Below are positions 46,221 through 54,914 of a stretch of 64,000 nucleotides of DNA, piece after piece (position 1 is the stretch's first letter; each line of letters starts with the position of its first letter). This DNA is from Fluviicoccus sp. GTDB lineage: Bacteria; Pseudomonadota; Gammaproteobacteria; Pseudomonadales; Moraxellaceae. Where the stretch lies: assembly GCF_030646115.1 (NCBI RefSeq), contig NZ_JAUSMX010000023.1:79989-143988 (forward strand), written 5' to 3'. Position numbers and translations under genes: made by a program. Below the pieces are notes generated by a model. It ran no database searches. It worked only from the letters and a program-made list of their open reading frames with translations, and was not told the DNA's origin.

Positions 46221-47462
46221 GTGAAAGCTGATATCGTGATTGTGGGCGCGGGCATGGTGGGCAGTCTGCTTGCCGCCGCGCTGAAAGACCGGCATCTGGA
46301 CATCCTGCTGATTGACACCGCCCCGGTGACTCCTCCGGCGGCGGACGCGCCCTACGAGCCGCGCGTCTCCGCCATTTCCCGCGCCTCTGAAAACATGTTT
46401 CGGCATGTCGGTGCCTGGAAGAAAGTAACGGCAGTGCGGTATTCACCCTACACCCGCATGGAAGTGCGTGAAGAAGAGGGCCGCGCCGAGCTGGTGTTTT
46501 CCGCCGCGGATATTGGTGAAAGCCATCTGGGTTGCCTGGTGGAAAACCGGCTGATGCAATGGGCCCTGACCGAAACCGCCCTGGAAAATCCGCAGGTGCG
46601 CCTGCTGGCTCCGGCCCGTGTGGTAGGTTTGGAGCGTTATGCTTCGCACTGGCAGGTGCAACTGGATTCCGGCGAAATCATCGAGGCGGGTCTGGTGGTG
46701 GGCGCGGATGGCGCGCAATCGGCGGTGCGGCGTCTGGCTCCGCTTTCCATGGAGGTCTGGGGCTATCACCAGAAGGCCATGGTATGCACCGTGCGCACCT
46801 CCCGGCCTCATGAGGCTACCGCACGACAGATATTCCTCAAAACCGGCCCCTTGGCCTTCCTGCCGCTGCCTGACCCCCATCTATGCTCCATAGTCTGGTC
46901 CGCCACCCATGAACGGGCGGATCAGGTGATGCAGATGGATGATGAGACTTTTTGCCGGGAGCTGGGAACGGCTTTTGGCGATGCGCTGGGTGTGGTGGAG
47001 TGGACCGATCGTCGCTTCGCATTCCCGTTGATTGCGCGCCATACCGAACGCTACACCTTGCCGGGGCTGGCGCTGATTGGCGATGCCGCGCATAACATCC
47101 ATCCGCTGGCCGGGCAGGGGGTCAATCTGGGCTTTCTGGATGCGGCGGTGCTGGCCGAGGAAATCGGCCGTGGCCTGGACCGGCGTTTGCCGCCGGGGCA
47201 TGAGTCGGTGCTGGGGCGCTATTCACGGCGTCGTCGCGGGCACAATGCCCTGATCATGCACAGCATGACCGGGCTGGAACGGGTGTACGCCGCGCACTGG
47301 CCGTGGTTGATCCAGCTGCGCAATGACGGTGTGGGCGTGGTGAACCGGGTGCTACCCCTGAAAGCGTTTTTTGAACGGCAGGCGCTGGGGCTGGAAGGCG
47401 ATTTACCGGCCTTGGCGCAAGCCTGTCCCGATATTCCGGACTTTCATCGGGCCAGCGCTTGA
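46221..47462 (+). CDS. ubiH: UbiH/VisC-type FAD monooxygenase of ubiquinone synthesis
   Basis: 413 residues from a GTG start at 46221 with GGAAGG upstream; TTG at 46206 is less likely. FAD-binding motif DIVIVGAGMVGSLLA (about 5-19), the GADGAQSAVRR stretch and LIGDAAHNIHPLAGQGVNLGFLDA (about 285-308) mark the UbiH/UbiF/VisC group, which hydroxylates the ring of ubiquinone precursors. Co-directional with pepP, 28 bases apart. Confidence 0.93.
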   Translation: MKADIVIVGAGMVGSLLAAALKDRHLDILLIDTAPVTPPAADAPYEPRVSAISRASENMFRHVGAWKKVTAVRYSPYTRMEVREEEGRAELVFSAADIGESHLGCLVENRLMQWALTETALENPQVRLLAPARVVGLERYASHWQVQLDSGEIIEAGLVVGADGAQSAVRRLAPLSMEVWGYHQKAMVCTVRTSRPHEATARQIFLKTGPLAFLPLPDPHLCSIVWSATHERADQVMQMDDETFCRELGTAFGDALGVVEWTDRRFAFPLIARHTERYTLPGLALIGDAAHNIHPLAGQGVNLGFLDAAVLAEEIGRGLDRRLPPGHESVLGRYSRRRRGHNALIMHSMTGLERVYAAHWPWLIQLRNDGVGVVNRVLPLKAFFERQALGLEGDLPALAQACPDIPDFHRASA

Positions 47463-47598
47463 TTTTTCGGCGGCAGTGACTAAAAAGGTAGGCATTGGCG
47501 GCGTTGCATTACCATGTTCTGTCGTGATGCTCAAGGCTGGTATTTCTCCGCCGAAATCGTAAGAATCTTCACCATGGATTTATGCAGTCGAGGTTTTT

Positions 47599-47910
47599 AT
47601 GTCTAACAGCGATTTTGATGATGAGTTTGATGAAACCGCTGATCCGGTCGATGATGATCCGGATACTGGCGATGAACCGGCTGAAGCGCCTGCCGAAGGC
47701 GGCGCTGCGCCGGCTTCTGAGGGTGCGTTGAGTGATGTGGCTGAAGCCGAGTCGTTGACGGTGTCGAGCAAGGAGTCCTTGCGCCGGCAGCTGGAAGAGG
47801 AGATGGAGCGCTTCCTGTCACGCGGCGGCAAGATTGTAGAGGTGCCGGCGGATGAGACGTCGGACCCGCCACGGAAGCCAGTCAGCAGTTATGGATCGAA
47901 GCCGATCTAG
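47599..47910 (+). CDS. sutA: SutA-like RNA polymerase-associated regulator
   Basis: 103 residues: an acidic N-terminal half (Asp/Glu/Ala-rich, no order expected), then a helix SLRRQLEEEMERFLSRGGKI (about 57-76) and a C-terminal tail DPPRKPVSSYGSKPI. The helix and tail match Pseudomonas SutA, an intrinsically disordered RNA polymerase-binding protein that supports slow growth and survival. GAGG lies about 6 bases before the ATG. Identification is from memory of the SutA C-terminus; function here is inference. Confidence 0.72.
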   Translation: MSNSDFDDEFDETADPVDDDPDTGDEPAEAPAEGGAAPASEGALSDVAEAESLTVSSKESLRRQLEEEMERFLSRGGKIVEVPADETSDPPRKPVSSYGSKPI

Positions 47911-47923
47911 GGTATTGTGATGT

Positions 47924-48015
47924 GTAGGTCGGGCTTCAGCCCGACACAAGCCTTCGATAATGGATTACACCAGGTTATTTGGCGGAGGGTTTTGTCGGGT
48001 TGAAACCCGACCTAC
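47924..48015. repeat. REP-like double-hairpin repeat, copy 2
   Basis: Same ends as the 28372-28440 copy (GTAGGTCGGG ... CCCGACCTAC) and the same GTCGGGC-TTCA-GCCCGAC hairpin, with a longer 50-base centre and a second stem GTCGGG-TTGAAA-CCCGAC. It overlaps the stop codon of the minus-strand gene yaiI. Confidence 0.85.
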
Positions 48016-48491
48016 AGGCTGGTGTTTTCTGACTCCGCCGGTTTCTTCCAGTGCCTCGCCAAAAACCGGTCCAGCTGATTCGAAAACGCCATCTTGTCCT
48101 TCGGACCATAACCCGCCGTAAACGTCTTCACCTGATTATTATCCCGTAACTCCGTCATCAGGTTCCGCATCGTCAGGCGGTGGCTGATGCTTTCCGGGGT
48201 ATAAAACTCCCCGCGCGGATTCAAGGCAAACGCCCCCTTCGCCACTACCGCTCCGGCCAGCGGAATATCCGCCGTAATCACCAGATCACCGGCATTGCAT
48301 TCCTGCACAATGCGGTTGTCCGCCACATCAAAACCGGCTTCCACCTGAATAGCCCGGATTACTTTGGAAGGCGGTGTGTGAATCCATTGATTGGCCACCA
48401 GCGTGCAGGGAATCTGCAAACGCTCCACGGCCCGGAACAAGACTTCCTTCACCACCAGCGGACAGGCATCCGCATCCACCCAGATCTTCAT
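48012..48491 (-). CDS. yaiI: UPF0178 (YaiI) family protein
   Basis: 159 residues; family motifs MKIWVDADACPLVVKEVLF at the N-terminus, VADNRIVQECNAGDLVITADIPLA (about 77-100) and the Arg/Ser-rich C-terminal tail. A PIN-like/NYN nuclease fold is expected, but the substrate is unknown. Its TAG stop (48014-48012) lies inside the REP-like repeat, and its start overlaps yigB by 4 bases. Confidence 0.86.
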   Translation of the reverse strand: MKIWVDADACPLVVKEVLFRAVERLQIPCTLVANQWIHTPPSKVIRAIQVEAGFDVADNRIVQECNAGDLVITADIPLAGAVVAKGAFALNPRGEFYTPESISHRLTMRNLMTELRDNNQVKTFTAGYGPKDKMAFSNQLDRFLARHWKKPAESENTSL

Positions 48492-49195
48492 CGGTCGTTC
48501 CGGGTGGCGTTGATGCGGTCAATCACTTCCGGCAGTTCCTCGAAATGGGTAATGATGCCATCCGGCGGCGTGGTCAGCGGCCAAGGATGGTTGAACCAGT
48601 TCACCCAGATGGTCTTCATGCCCACCTCCTGCGCGGCCTGCACATCCTGGACAGGGTGGTCGCCGATATGGATGCCTTCGTGCGGCTTGGCCCCGGCATG
48701 TTGCAGGGCGCGCTCGAACATGGCCGGATGAGGCTTGGCGAAGCCGACACTGCCTGCCGAATAATGCTGCTGGAACAGATGCCCGATACCGACCTTGTGC
48801 ACATCCGCATTGCCGTTGCTGAGGGCGTACAGCGGATAATCCCGTGACAGGTCTTCCACAATTTCCCGCGCATAGGGGAAGTACTGCACCAGGTTGCGTT
48901 GCTCGTGAAAGACCTCGTAGGCCTTCTTGACGATGCCGGGAATATCGCCTTTGACGTGACCTTCCAGCACTTCGCGCAGGGTGGTGAGGCGCAATTGCGT
49001 CAGGTCGTGGCTGATCTCCGGATGCTCGCTGGCAATCCGGTTCTTGTATTGTTCGAACTGCACCAGGCTGATGCGGAAGCGTAATTCTGGATAGTTCTCG
49101 TACAACCACTCCATCATCGCGTTTTCGGCGCGAATGATGATGGGGTCAACCGACCAGAGCGTGTTGTCCAGGTCGAAGGTCAGCAGCTTTATCAT
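48488..49195 (-). CDS. yigB: HAD hydrolase YigB (flavin/sugar phosphatase type)
   Basis: 235 residues; HAD motif I TFDLDNTLWSVD, motif II LSNGNADV, motif III FAKPHPAMFERAL and motif IV GDHPVQDVQAA. YigB-type phosphatases hydrolyse FMN and similar phosphates in E. coli. It follows xerC with a 4-base overlap, the conserved dapF-xerC-yigB order. Confidence 0.9.
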   Translation of the reverse strand: MIKLLTFDLDNTLWSVDPIIIRAENAMMEWLYENYPELRFRISLVQFEQYKNRIASEHPEISHDLTQLRLTTLREVLEGHVKGDIPGIVKKAYEVFHEQRNLVQYFPYAREIVEDLSRDYPLYALSNGNADVHKVGIGHLFQQHYSAGSVGFAKPHPAMFERALQHAGAKPHEGIHIGDHPVQDVQAAQEVGMKTIWVNWFNHPWPLTTPPDGIITHFEELPEVIDRINATRNDR

Positions 49196-50127
49196 TCTTT
49201 TTTGGCTCGAGGGTGGGCCTGTTCATACACACGGGACAAGTGTCCGAAGTCCAGATGGGTATAGATCTGGGTGGTGCTGATGCTGGCATGTCCCAGCAAC
49301 TCCTGCACCGCCCGCAAGTCCTGCGACGATTCTAGCAAATGTGACGCGAAACAGTGCCGCAACAAATGCGGGTGCAGGTGCTGGGGAATACCCACCCGCA
49401 AGGCTTGTTCCTCCAGGGCGCGCTGGATGCTGCGCTCACCCAGACGGTCGCCGCGCGTATTCAGGAACAACCAGTTTTCGCTGTGTTCACGGGCGTAATG
49501 GGGGCGAACCTCCATCCACTCGGCAATGGCTTCACGGGCTTTCCTGCCCACCGGGTTGACGCGGGTCTTGCGGCCCTTGCCCAGCACCGTTACCAAACCG
49601 GCGGAGGCGTCGTAATCGGGGCGGCGGATGTGTCCCAGTTCGGACACCCGCAAGCCGCTGGAATAAAGCAATTCCATGACCGCGCGATCGCGTTTCCAGC
49701 GACGGGCGGCTTCCGGCTCCTCCGGTGCCGGGGCGTCCAGCAGGGCGTTGATCAGGTCAACGTCCATGACCTTGGGCAATTCACGCGGAGGACGCTTGAT
49801 GCGGAAATGGGCGGCCGGATTATGGGAGACATGGCCTTCCGCCGCCAGCCAGTCATAGAAACTGCGCACGCTGGACAGCAGGCGCTGCACGCTGGACGGC
49901 AGCAGGGCGTTGGTGCCCAGCAGCGGTCCGATGAAGCGCGTGAGGCGTTCACGGTCCAGTTCGGCCCAATCGGTGCAACCGGCCTGGGTCAGGTAGTGCA
50001 ATAGTTTGCTGACATCGCGGCGATAAGCGGCAAGGGTGTGCGTGGAGGCCTGCTGCTGGGTTTGCATCCCGCGCAGCCAGGCCGACATCAGGCCTTCCAA
50101 CGCATCCGCATGTTCAACGCCAGTCAT
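49192..50127 (-). CDS. xerC: Tyrosine recombinase XerC
   Basis: Resolves chromosome dimers at dif with XerD. 311 residues from the ATG at 50127: N-terminal SAM-like domain (about 1-95) and catalytic domain with Arg in SSGLRVSEL, Lys in [31 protein letters not shown] (Tyr nucleophile). The start lies 14 bases inside dapF, so the two are translationally coupled; no DUF484 gene separates them, unlike in many relatives. Confidence 0.94.
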   Translation of the reverse strand: MTGVEHADALEGLMSAWLRGMQTQQQASTHTLAAYRRDVSKLLHYLTQAGCTDWAELDRERLTRFIGPLLGTNALLPSSVQRLLSSVRSFYDWLAAEGHVSHNPAAHFRIKRPPRELPKVMDVDLINALLDAPAPEEPEAARRWKRDRAVMELLYSSGLRVSELGHIRRPDYDASAGLVTVLGKGRKTRVNPVGRKAREAIAEWMEVRPHYAREHSENWLFLNTRGDRLGERSIQRALEEQALRVGIPQHLHPHLLRHCFASHLLESSQDLRAVQELLGHASISTTQIYTHLDFGHLSRVYEQAHPRAKKE

Positions 50128-50956
50128 AAAGACGCAGCACACCGTCAAAGACGCGGGCGGTGGGGCCGGTCATCCATACCGGTTCACCTTGGCCCTGCCA
50201 CTGGATATCCAGTTCGCCGCCGGGCAGGCGCACGCGCACCTGATCGTCCAGCAAGCCACGCAGGATGCCCGAGACTACGGCCGCACAGGCGCCGGTGCCG
50301 CAGGCCAGGGTTTCGCCCGCGCCGCGCTCGTAAACGCGGAGATTGATGGTCTGACGGTCCACCACCTGCATGAAGCCGACATTGACCCGTTCCGGGAAGC
50401 GCGGATGGCTTTCCAGCAGCGGCCCCAAGGTTTCCACCGGGGCAGTTTGCACGTCGTCAACCAGCAGCACGGCGTGGGGATTGCCCATGCTGACGGCACC
50501 GATTTCAACGGTGCGGCCGCCGACTTCGATATCGTAGGTCTGGCAATGCAGGTCGGCCTTGAACGGAATCTCGGCCGGTTCCAGGCGCGGGGCGCCCATG
50601 TTGACCTTGACCCAGCCGTTGCTGTCGACAAACAACTCGATGATGCCGCTGGCAGTTTCCACCACCAGCCTGCTCTTGCGGGTGAGGCGGCGCTCACGCA
50701 CAAAACGCGCAAAGCAGCGCGCGCCGTTGCCGCATTGCTGAACTTCCGATCCGTCGGCGTTGAAGATGCGGTACTTGAAGTCCACATCGGGACGCGTTGG
50801 CGGTTCCACGATCAATAGCTGATCGAAGCCCACGCCGAAATGGCGGTCGGCAATCTGTCTGATTTGCGGTGCTTCCAGACGGACACGCTGGGTGACCAGG
50901 TCAATCACCACAAAATCGTTGCCGAGGCCATGCATCTTGGTGAATTCCAGACGCAT
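50114..50956 (-). CDS. dapF: Diaminopimelate epimerase
   Basis: Interconverts LL- and meso-diaminopimelate for lysine and peptidoglycan. 280 residues, the usual length; the two active-site cysteines are in [11 protein letters not shown] (about 76-86) and [10 protein letters not shown] (about 223-232). Downstream of lysA and upstream of xerC on the same strand. Confidence 0.96.
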   Translation of the reverse strand: MRLEFTKMHGLGNDFVVIDLVTQRVRLEAPQIRQIADRHFGVGFDQLLIVEPPTRPDVDFKYRIFNADGSEVQQCGNGARCFARFVRERRLTRKSRLVVETASGIIELFVDSNGWVKVNMGAPRLEPAEIPFKADLHCQTYDIEVGGRTVEIGAVSMGNPHAVLLVDDVQTAPVETLGPLLESHPRFPERVNVGFMQVVDRQTINLRVYERGAGETLACGTGACAAVVSGILRGLLDDQVRVRLPGGELDIQWQGQGEPVWMTGPTARVFDGVLRLYDWR

Positions 50957-51000
50957 AAAGGCACTCTCTTTAAATACTTGACGTTGCGGCTATAGTGGCC

Positions 51001-52245
51001 TTAAGGCAGCACGGATTCAAGTGCCAGCAGGTCCGCCACAGTTTCTCGGCGGCGCACGGTATAGGCCTGGTCGCCGTCCACCAGAATTTCGGCGGCGCGG
51101 CCACGGGTGTTGTAGTTGGAGCTCATGACAAAGCCATAAGCGCCCGCACCCATCACCGACAGCAGGTCGCCCGCCTGCAGCGCCAGCTTGCGTTCCTTGC
51201 CCAGGAAATCGCCGGTTTCGCAGACCGGGCCGACGATGTCGTAGGGCAGACGCTCGGCGTCACGAGGGGTGACGGCCACGATGTCCATCCAGGCGCTGTA
51301 CAGCGAGGGTCGTATCAGGTCGTTCATGGCGGCGTCCACCACTGCAAAATTCTTCGCAGCCGAGGGCTTCAGAAACTCGACTCGGGTCAGCAGCACCCCG
51401 GCGTTGGCGGCAATGGCGCGGCCCGGTTCCATGTAGATTTTCAATTGCCGGCTTTGCAGGCGCGGCAGCAGGGCTTCAGCATATTCAGCGGGAGTGGGTG
51501 GCACTTCATCGCGGTAGCGCACGCCCAAGCCGCCGCCAATGTCGAGGTGTTCCAACGTAATGCCGTTTTCAGCCAAGGTGTCGATCATGGCCAGCACCCG
51601 GTCAAGCGCGTCGGCGAACGGCAGGGTGGTGGTCAGTTGCGAACCGATGTGGCAATCAATGCCCACAATCTTCAGGCCGGGCAGGGCGGCGGCGCGCTGG
51701 TACACGGACAGGGCGTCTTCGATGGCGATGCCGAACTTGTTTTCCTTGAGTCCGGTGGAGATGTAGGGGTGGGTGCCCGCATCCACATCGGGATTGACGC
51801 GCAGCGAGATGGGCGCGGTTTTGCCGAGGCGGGCAGCAACGGCGCTGATGCGGTCCAGTTCGGCATCGGATTCGACGTTGAAACAGGCGATACCGGCATC
51901 CAGCGCCGCTTCAATTTCTGCATCCTGCTTGCCCAGACCGGAGAAAACCACCTTGGCCGGATCGCCGCCAGCCGCCAGCACCCGCGCCAGTTCACCGCCG
52001 GAAACGATGTCAAACCCGCTGCCCAGACGCGCCAGCACGTTCAGCACGCCAAGGTTCGAGTTGGCCTTGACTGCATAACATACTTGATGGGGAATGCTGG
52101 CGAAGGCGTTGTCGAAAGCGCGGTAGTGCGCTTCCAGCTGGGCGCGGGAGTAGACATACAGCGGTGTGCCGAAACGGGAGGCGAGGTCTTGCAGCGACTG
52201 GTTTTCAACAAACAGCGAGCCGTTGCGGTAGGTAAAGGCGGTCAT
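51001..52245 (-). CDS. lysA: Diaminopimelate decarboxylase
   Basis: PLP enzyme for the last step of lysine synthesis. 414 residues; PLP-binding Lys in CYAVKANSNLG, HIGSQL, GGGLGVRY, EPGRAIAANAG and CETGDFLGK. Between lptM and dapF in the conserved lptM - lysA - dapF order, 45 bases before dapF. Confidence 0.96.
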   Translation of the reverse strand: MTAFTYRNGSLFVENQSLQDLASRFGTPLYVYSRAQLEAHYRAFDNAFASIPHQVCYAVKANSNLGVLNVLARLGSGFDIVSGGELARVLAAGGDPAKVVFSGLGKQDAEIEAALDAGIACFNVESDAELDRISAVAARLGKTAPISLRVNPDVDAGTHPYISTGLKENKFGIAIEDALSVYQRAAALPGLKIVGIDCHIGSQLTTTLPFADALDRVLAMIDTLAENGITLEHLDIGGGLGVRYRDEVPPTPAEYAEALLPRLQSRQLKIYMEPGRAIAANAGVLLTRVEFLKPSAAKNFAVVDAAMNDLIRPSLYSAWMDIVAVTPRDAERLPYDIVGPVCETGDFLGKERKLALQAGDLLSVMGAGAYGFVMSSNYNTRGRAAEILVDGDQAYTVRRRETVADLLALESVLP

Positions 52246-52260
52246 GGCTTACTCAATAAT

Positions 52261-52380
52261 TCAGGGTTGGGACGATGGATTCACGGGGGCCTGGGCGGGT
52301 TTTTCGGGCAGGTACAACGCCCCTTTCTGGCCGCAGGCGGACAGCAGTCCCAAGGACAGCAGCAGCAATGTGATTCGCAT
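52261..52380 (-). CDS. lptM: LptM-type small lipoprotein (LppL/YifL)
   Basis: 39-residue lipoprotein too short for common ORF thresholds. Signal peptide with Leu-rich core and lipobox LLSAC, then GQKGALYLP, the sequence signature of LptM/LppL lipoproteins that assist LptD maturation at the outer membrane. It lies 15 bases upstream of lysA, its conserved position. The Pro-rich tail ends at TGA. Confidence 0.87.
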   Translation of the reverse strand: MRITLLLLSLGLLSACGQKGALYLPEKPAQAPVNPSSQP

Positions 52381-52460
52381 GATTTCAGGGCGGCATGGAC
52401 AGACGGAAATAGCCTGCTATGCTAGCGGAATTGCCGCCATAAAACAAAAAGGAGATGGTC

Positions 52461-52826
52461 ATGACTTCCCACGCATATCCCACCGAGCTGATGTCCTCCG
52501 AGGCTGGTCTGACCGATGAATTTCCGGAGGTTTTCAACAGTTTTGAGGAGTTCTATCCCTTTTACCTCAGCCAGCATGAAAACAGCACCTGCCGCCGCCT
52601 GCATTTTGTGGGCAGCACGCTGGGACTGGCAGGGTTGGGCGCTGCGATGCTGACCGGCAAGAAGCGTTATATCGCCGCGGGAATTGTCGCCGGATACGGT
52701 TGCGCCTGGGTCGGGCACTTCTTCTTCGAGCATAACAAGCCCGCCACCTTCAAGTACCCGGTCTACAGCTTTATGGGCGACTGGGTGATGTACAAGGACA
52801 TGCTGACGGGCAAAGTACCGTTCTGA
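52461..52826 (+). CDS. Mpo1-like (DUF962) membrane protein
   Basis: 121 residues from the ATG at 52461, seven bases after AAGGAG; the 52455 ATG abuts the ribosome site. The DUF962/Mpo1 family motifs FEEFYPFYLSQHENSTCRRLHFVG and GHFFFEHNKPATFKYPVYSFMGD are intact. Eukaryotic relatives are 2-hydroxy fatty acid dioxygenases with His-rich metal sites; two hydrophobic helices are visible (about 48-64 and 70-85). Substrate in bacteria unknown. Confidence 0.85.
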   Translation: MTSHAYPTELMSSEAGLTDEFPEVFNSFEEFYPFYLSQHENSTCRRLHFVGSTLGLAGLGAAMLTGKKRYIAAGIVAGYGCAWVGHFFFEHNKPATFKYPVYSFMGDWVMYKDMLTGKVPF

Positions 52827-52833
52827 GTCACAC

Positions 52834-52919
52834 CGTTATTCCCGCGCAGGGGGGAGTCCACCCAGTACAAACACTAGTGTATTGAACCACCGTGGATTCC
52901 CGCCTGCGTGGGAATGACG
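52834..52919. repeat. REP-like inverted repeat between the DUF962 and nadM-nudix genes
   Basis: GTTATTCCCGCGCAGG at the left is the inverted relative of GTGGGAATGACG at the right, and GGAGTCCA is matched by TGGATTCC. These are the ends of the widespread 'ATTCCCGC...GGAATGACG' repeat family. The centre carries a CTAG-like palindrome around 52874. Confidence 0.7.
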
Positions 52920-52996
52920 ATGTGTGGCTGTTACTTGTATCCAACCGGTGCTGACAGACAGCGCCGTTCATCCACTACAGCAAGGGGTTTGCTGCC

Positions 52997-54019
52997 ATGC
53001 ACGACATTCTCGTTTTTATCGGACGATTCCAGCCTTTTCACATTGCCCACCAGCGCGTCATTGAGCAGGCGCTGACCCAGGGCAGGGACGTCATTGTCCT
53101 GATCGGCTCCTCACGCCAGCCACGCAATTTACGCAATCCGTTTACGATTGAGGAGCGCATGGCGATGATCCGCGCCAGCCTGCCGCCGGAAGTGCAGTCG
53201 CGCGTGCATCTTCAACCGTTGGAGGACTGCCTCTATAACGATGACGTCTGGGTGAAGAACGTGCAGGAAGGGGTGAAGGCGGTGGTGGAGCGGTTGGGCA
53301 AGCCGTCGCCGCTGCGCATAGGTTTGATTGGCCACATGAAGGACGAGAGCTCATATTACCTGCGGTTGTTTCCACAGTGGGACAGCGTGCCGGTCGATAA
53401 CATCCAGTCCATTTCCGCCACGCCGTTACGCGACTGCTACCTGTTGGGGCAGATGCCCGACCCCAAGCTGTTTCCAGAAGGCGCGTGGCAGTTTCTCAAG
53501 GACTTCATGGCCACTGAAACCTATACCGAGTTGCATGAGGAAGCTGAATTCATTGCCAAGTACCGCAAGACCTGGGAGGCGGCCCCTTATCCCCCGACCT
53601 TTGTGACCGTGGATGCGGTGGTGATCCAGGCCGGGCACATCCTGATGGTGGAGCGCAAGGCCCGGCCTGGAAAGGGCCAGTGGGCGCTGCCCGGCGGCTT
53701 TGTGGACCAGAAGGAAACCTTGCTGACGGCCTGCATTCGTGAGTTGCGTGAAGAAACCCGGCTGAAGGTGCCGGAGCCGGTGCTGAAGGGGGCCATCAAG
53801 GGCCAGCAGGTATTTGATGATCCGTACCGCTCGTCGCGGGGGCGCACCATTACCCATGCTTTCCATTTTGACTTGAAGCCGGTGGACTCGGCGTTACCGA
53901 AGGTGAAGGGCGGCGATGATGCGCGTTTGGCATTCTGGGTTCCGCTGTCGGCCGTGGCGCCGGAGAAGTTGTTTGAGGACCATTACCACATTATCCGGGC
54001 CATGACGGGGCTGTACTGA
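52997..54019 (+). CDS. nadM: Bifunctional nicotinamide-nucleotide adenylyltransferase / Nudix hydrolase
   Basis: 340 residues: an N-terminal archaeal-type nucleotidyltransferase (about 1-175; GRFQPFHIAHQRVIEQAL, GSSRQPRNLRNPFTIEER, SISATPLRD) fused to a C-terminal Nudix domain (about 195-330; GKGQWALPGGFVDQKETLLTACIRELREETRL). NadM-Nudix fusions make NAD from NMN and hydrolyse ADP-ribose. Followed after one base by a cupin gene. There is no AdP-ribosylation gene nearby to narrow its role. Confidence 0.9.
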   Translation: MHDILVFIGRFQPFHIAHQRVIEQALTQGRDVIVLIGSSRQPRNLRNPFTIEERMAMIRASLPPEVQSRVHLQPLEDCLYNDDVWVKNVQEGVKAVVERLGKPSPLRIGLIGHMKDESSYYLRLFPQWDSVPVDNIQSISATPLRDCYLLGQMPDPKLFPEGAWQFLKDFMATETYTELHEEAEFIAKYRKTWEAAPYPPTFVTVDAVVIQAGHILMVERKARPGKGQWALPGGFVDQKETLLTACIRELREETRLKVPEPVLKGAIKGQQVFDDPYRSSRGRTITHAFHFDLKPVDSALPKVKGGDDARLAFWVPLSAVAPEKLFEDHYHIIRAMTGLY

Positions 54020-54020
54020 G

Positions 54021-54344
54021 ATGCTTGTCGGCAACCTGACCACGCCGGCCGTGATGCCGGCGTCCGGAGAGTTTTTTGAGGCGCTGGTTCAGCGGCCGGG
54101 AGTGCGCATTGAGCGCATCATTTCGCATGGCCACTGCTCTGAGGCCGGTTTCTGGTATGAACAGAAGGAAGCCGAGTGGGTGATGGTGGTGCAGGGGGAA
54201 GCGCGGCTGCGGTTTGAACAGGGTGACCGGGTGGTGGAATTGAAGCCGGGTGATTGGGTGGAGATTGCGGCACGGGAGCGGCATCGGGTGGAGTGGACGA
54301 CGCCTGAGGAGGAGACGGTTTGGGTGGCGGTTTTTTATTCATAA
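54021..54344 (+). CDS. Cupin-domain protein
   Basis: 107 residues; small cupin fold with GHCSEAGFWYEQKEAEWVMVVQGEARL and PGDWVEIAARERHRVEW. The usual metal-binding HxH...E...H motif is partly degenerate (GFWY-E...), so enzymatic activity is doubtful. It starts one base after the nadM-nudix stop. Members of this group are sometimes annotated as cupin barrel proteins linked to thiol/lipid metabolism; no role assigned here. Confidence 0.8.
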   Translation: MLVGNLTTPAVMPASGEFFEALVQRPGVRIERIISHGHCSEAGFWYEQKEAEWVMVVQGEARLRFEQGDRVVELKPGDWVEIAARERHRVEWTTPEEETVWVAVFYS

Positions 54345-54345
54345 A

Positions 54346-54377
54346 AAAGGCCCGGTTTCGTTGGAAACCGGGCCTTT
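54346..54377. terminator. Bidirectional intrinsic terminator between the cupin gene and panD
   Basis: A 14-base perfect stem AAAGGCCCGGTTTC/GAAACCGGGCCTTT with a GTTG loop, flanked by A-rich and T-rich sides; it serves both converging transcripts. Confidence 0.88.
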
Positions 54378-54396
54378 GAAATTCAGCGGGACCTGA

Positions 54397-54777
54397 TCAG
54401 GCAACCTGTACCGGAATGGCATTGGCGCTATGGCTGACCGTGTTGTCCACGTTGCAGTACACCAGACGCGGCTTGAAGTTAATCAGCTCGTTGGCGTTGT
54501 AGTTGGCGTAGGTGCAGATGATGACGCGATCACCGGGACGGGCCTTGTGGGCAGCCGCGCCGTTCACCGAAATCATTTGCGAGCCTGCTTCGGCACGAAT
54601 GGCGTAAGTCGTGAAACGTTCGCCGTTGGTCACGTTGTAGATCTGGATCTGTTCGTATTCCAGAATGCCCGCCAAGTCGAGCAAGTTGCCATCAATGGCA
54701 CAGGAACCTTCATAGTCCAGTTCCGCGTGGGTCACACAAGCGCGGTGCAGTTTGGCTTTAAGCATGGTGCATTGCAT
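54397..54777 (-). CDS. panD: Aspartate 1-decarboxylase (PanD proenzyme)
   Basis: Makes beta-alanine for pantothenate. 126 residues from the ATG at 54777 ([17 protein letters not shown]), with GGAGG 8 bases upstream. The self-processing site Gly-Ser in YEGSCAID (Ser25) forms the pyruvoyl group. The 54810 start has an unrelated His/Pro extension. Same strand as panC, which lies upstream, separated by a gap with two hairpins. Confidence 0.94.
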   Translation of the reverse strand: MQCTMLKAKLHRACVTHAELDYEGSCAIDGNLLDLAGILEYEQIQIYNVTNGERFTTYAIRAEAGSQMISVNGAAAHKARPGDRVIICTYANYNANELINFKPRLVYCNVDNTVSHSANAIPVQVA

Positions 54778-54822
54778 GGCGGTGGCCTCCGGGTGGGGGT
54801 GCGCGGGCATTAACCCATTTCA

Positions 54823-54850
54823 GGGGCGAAATGGCGCGCCATTTTGCCCC
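54823..54850. other. Long hairpin in the panC-panD gap
   Basis: A 13-base stem GGGGCGAAATGGC/GCCATTTTGCCCC (one G-U wobble) with a 2-base loop, 46 bases before the panD start on the minus strand. It could be a leader regulatory structure or a palindromic repeat. Confidence 0.55.
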
Positions 54851-54859
54851 AAACTTTTC

Positions 54860-54884
54860 TTGGGTTCAATCATTCGGAACCCAA
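54860..54884. other. Second hairpin in the panC-panD gap
   Basis: Perfect 8-base stem TTGGGTTC/GAACCCAA with a 9-base loop, followed by A6 on the plus strand. On the minus strand an upstream T6 precedes it, so it is not a standard terminator for panC. Confidence 0.5.
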
Positions 54885-54914
54885 AAAAGATGCATAACGT
54901 CCAACAAGTTGCGT

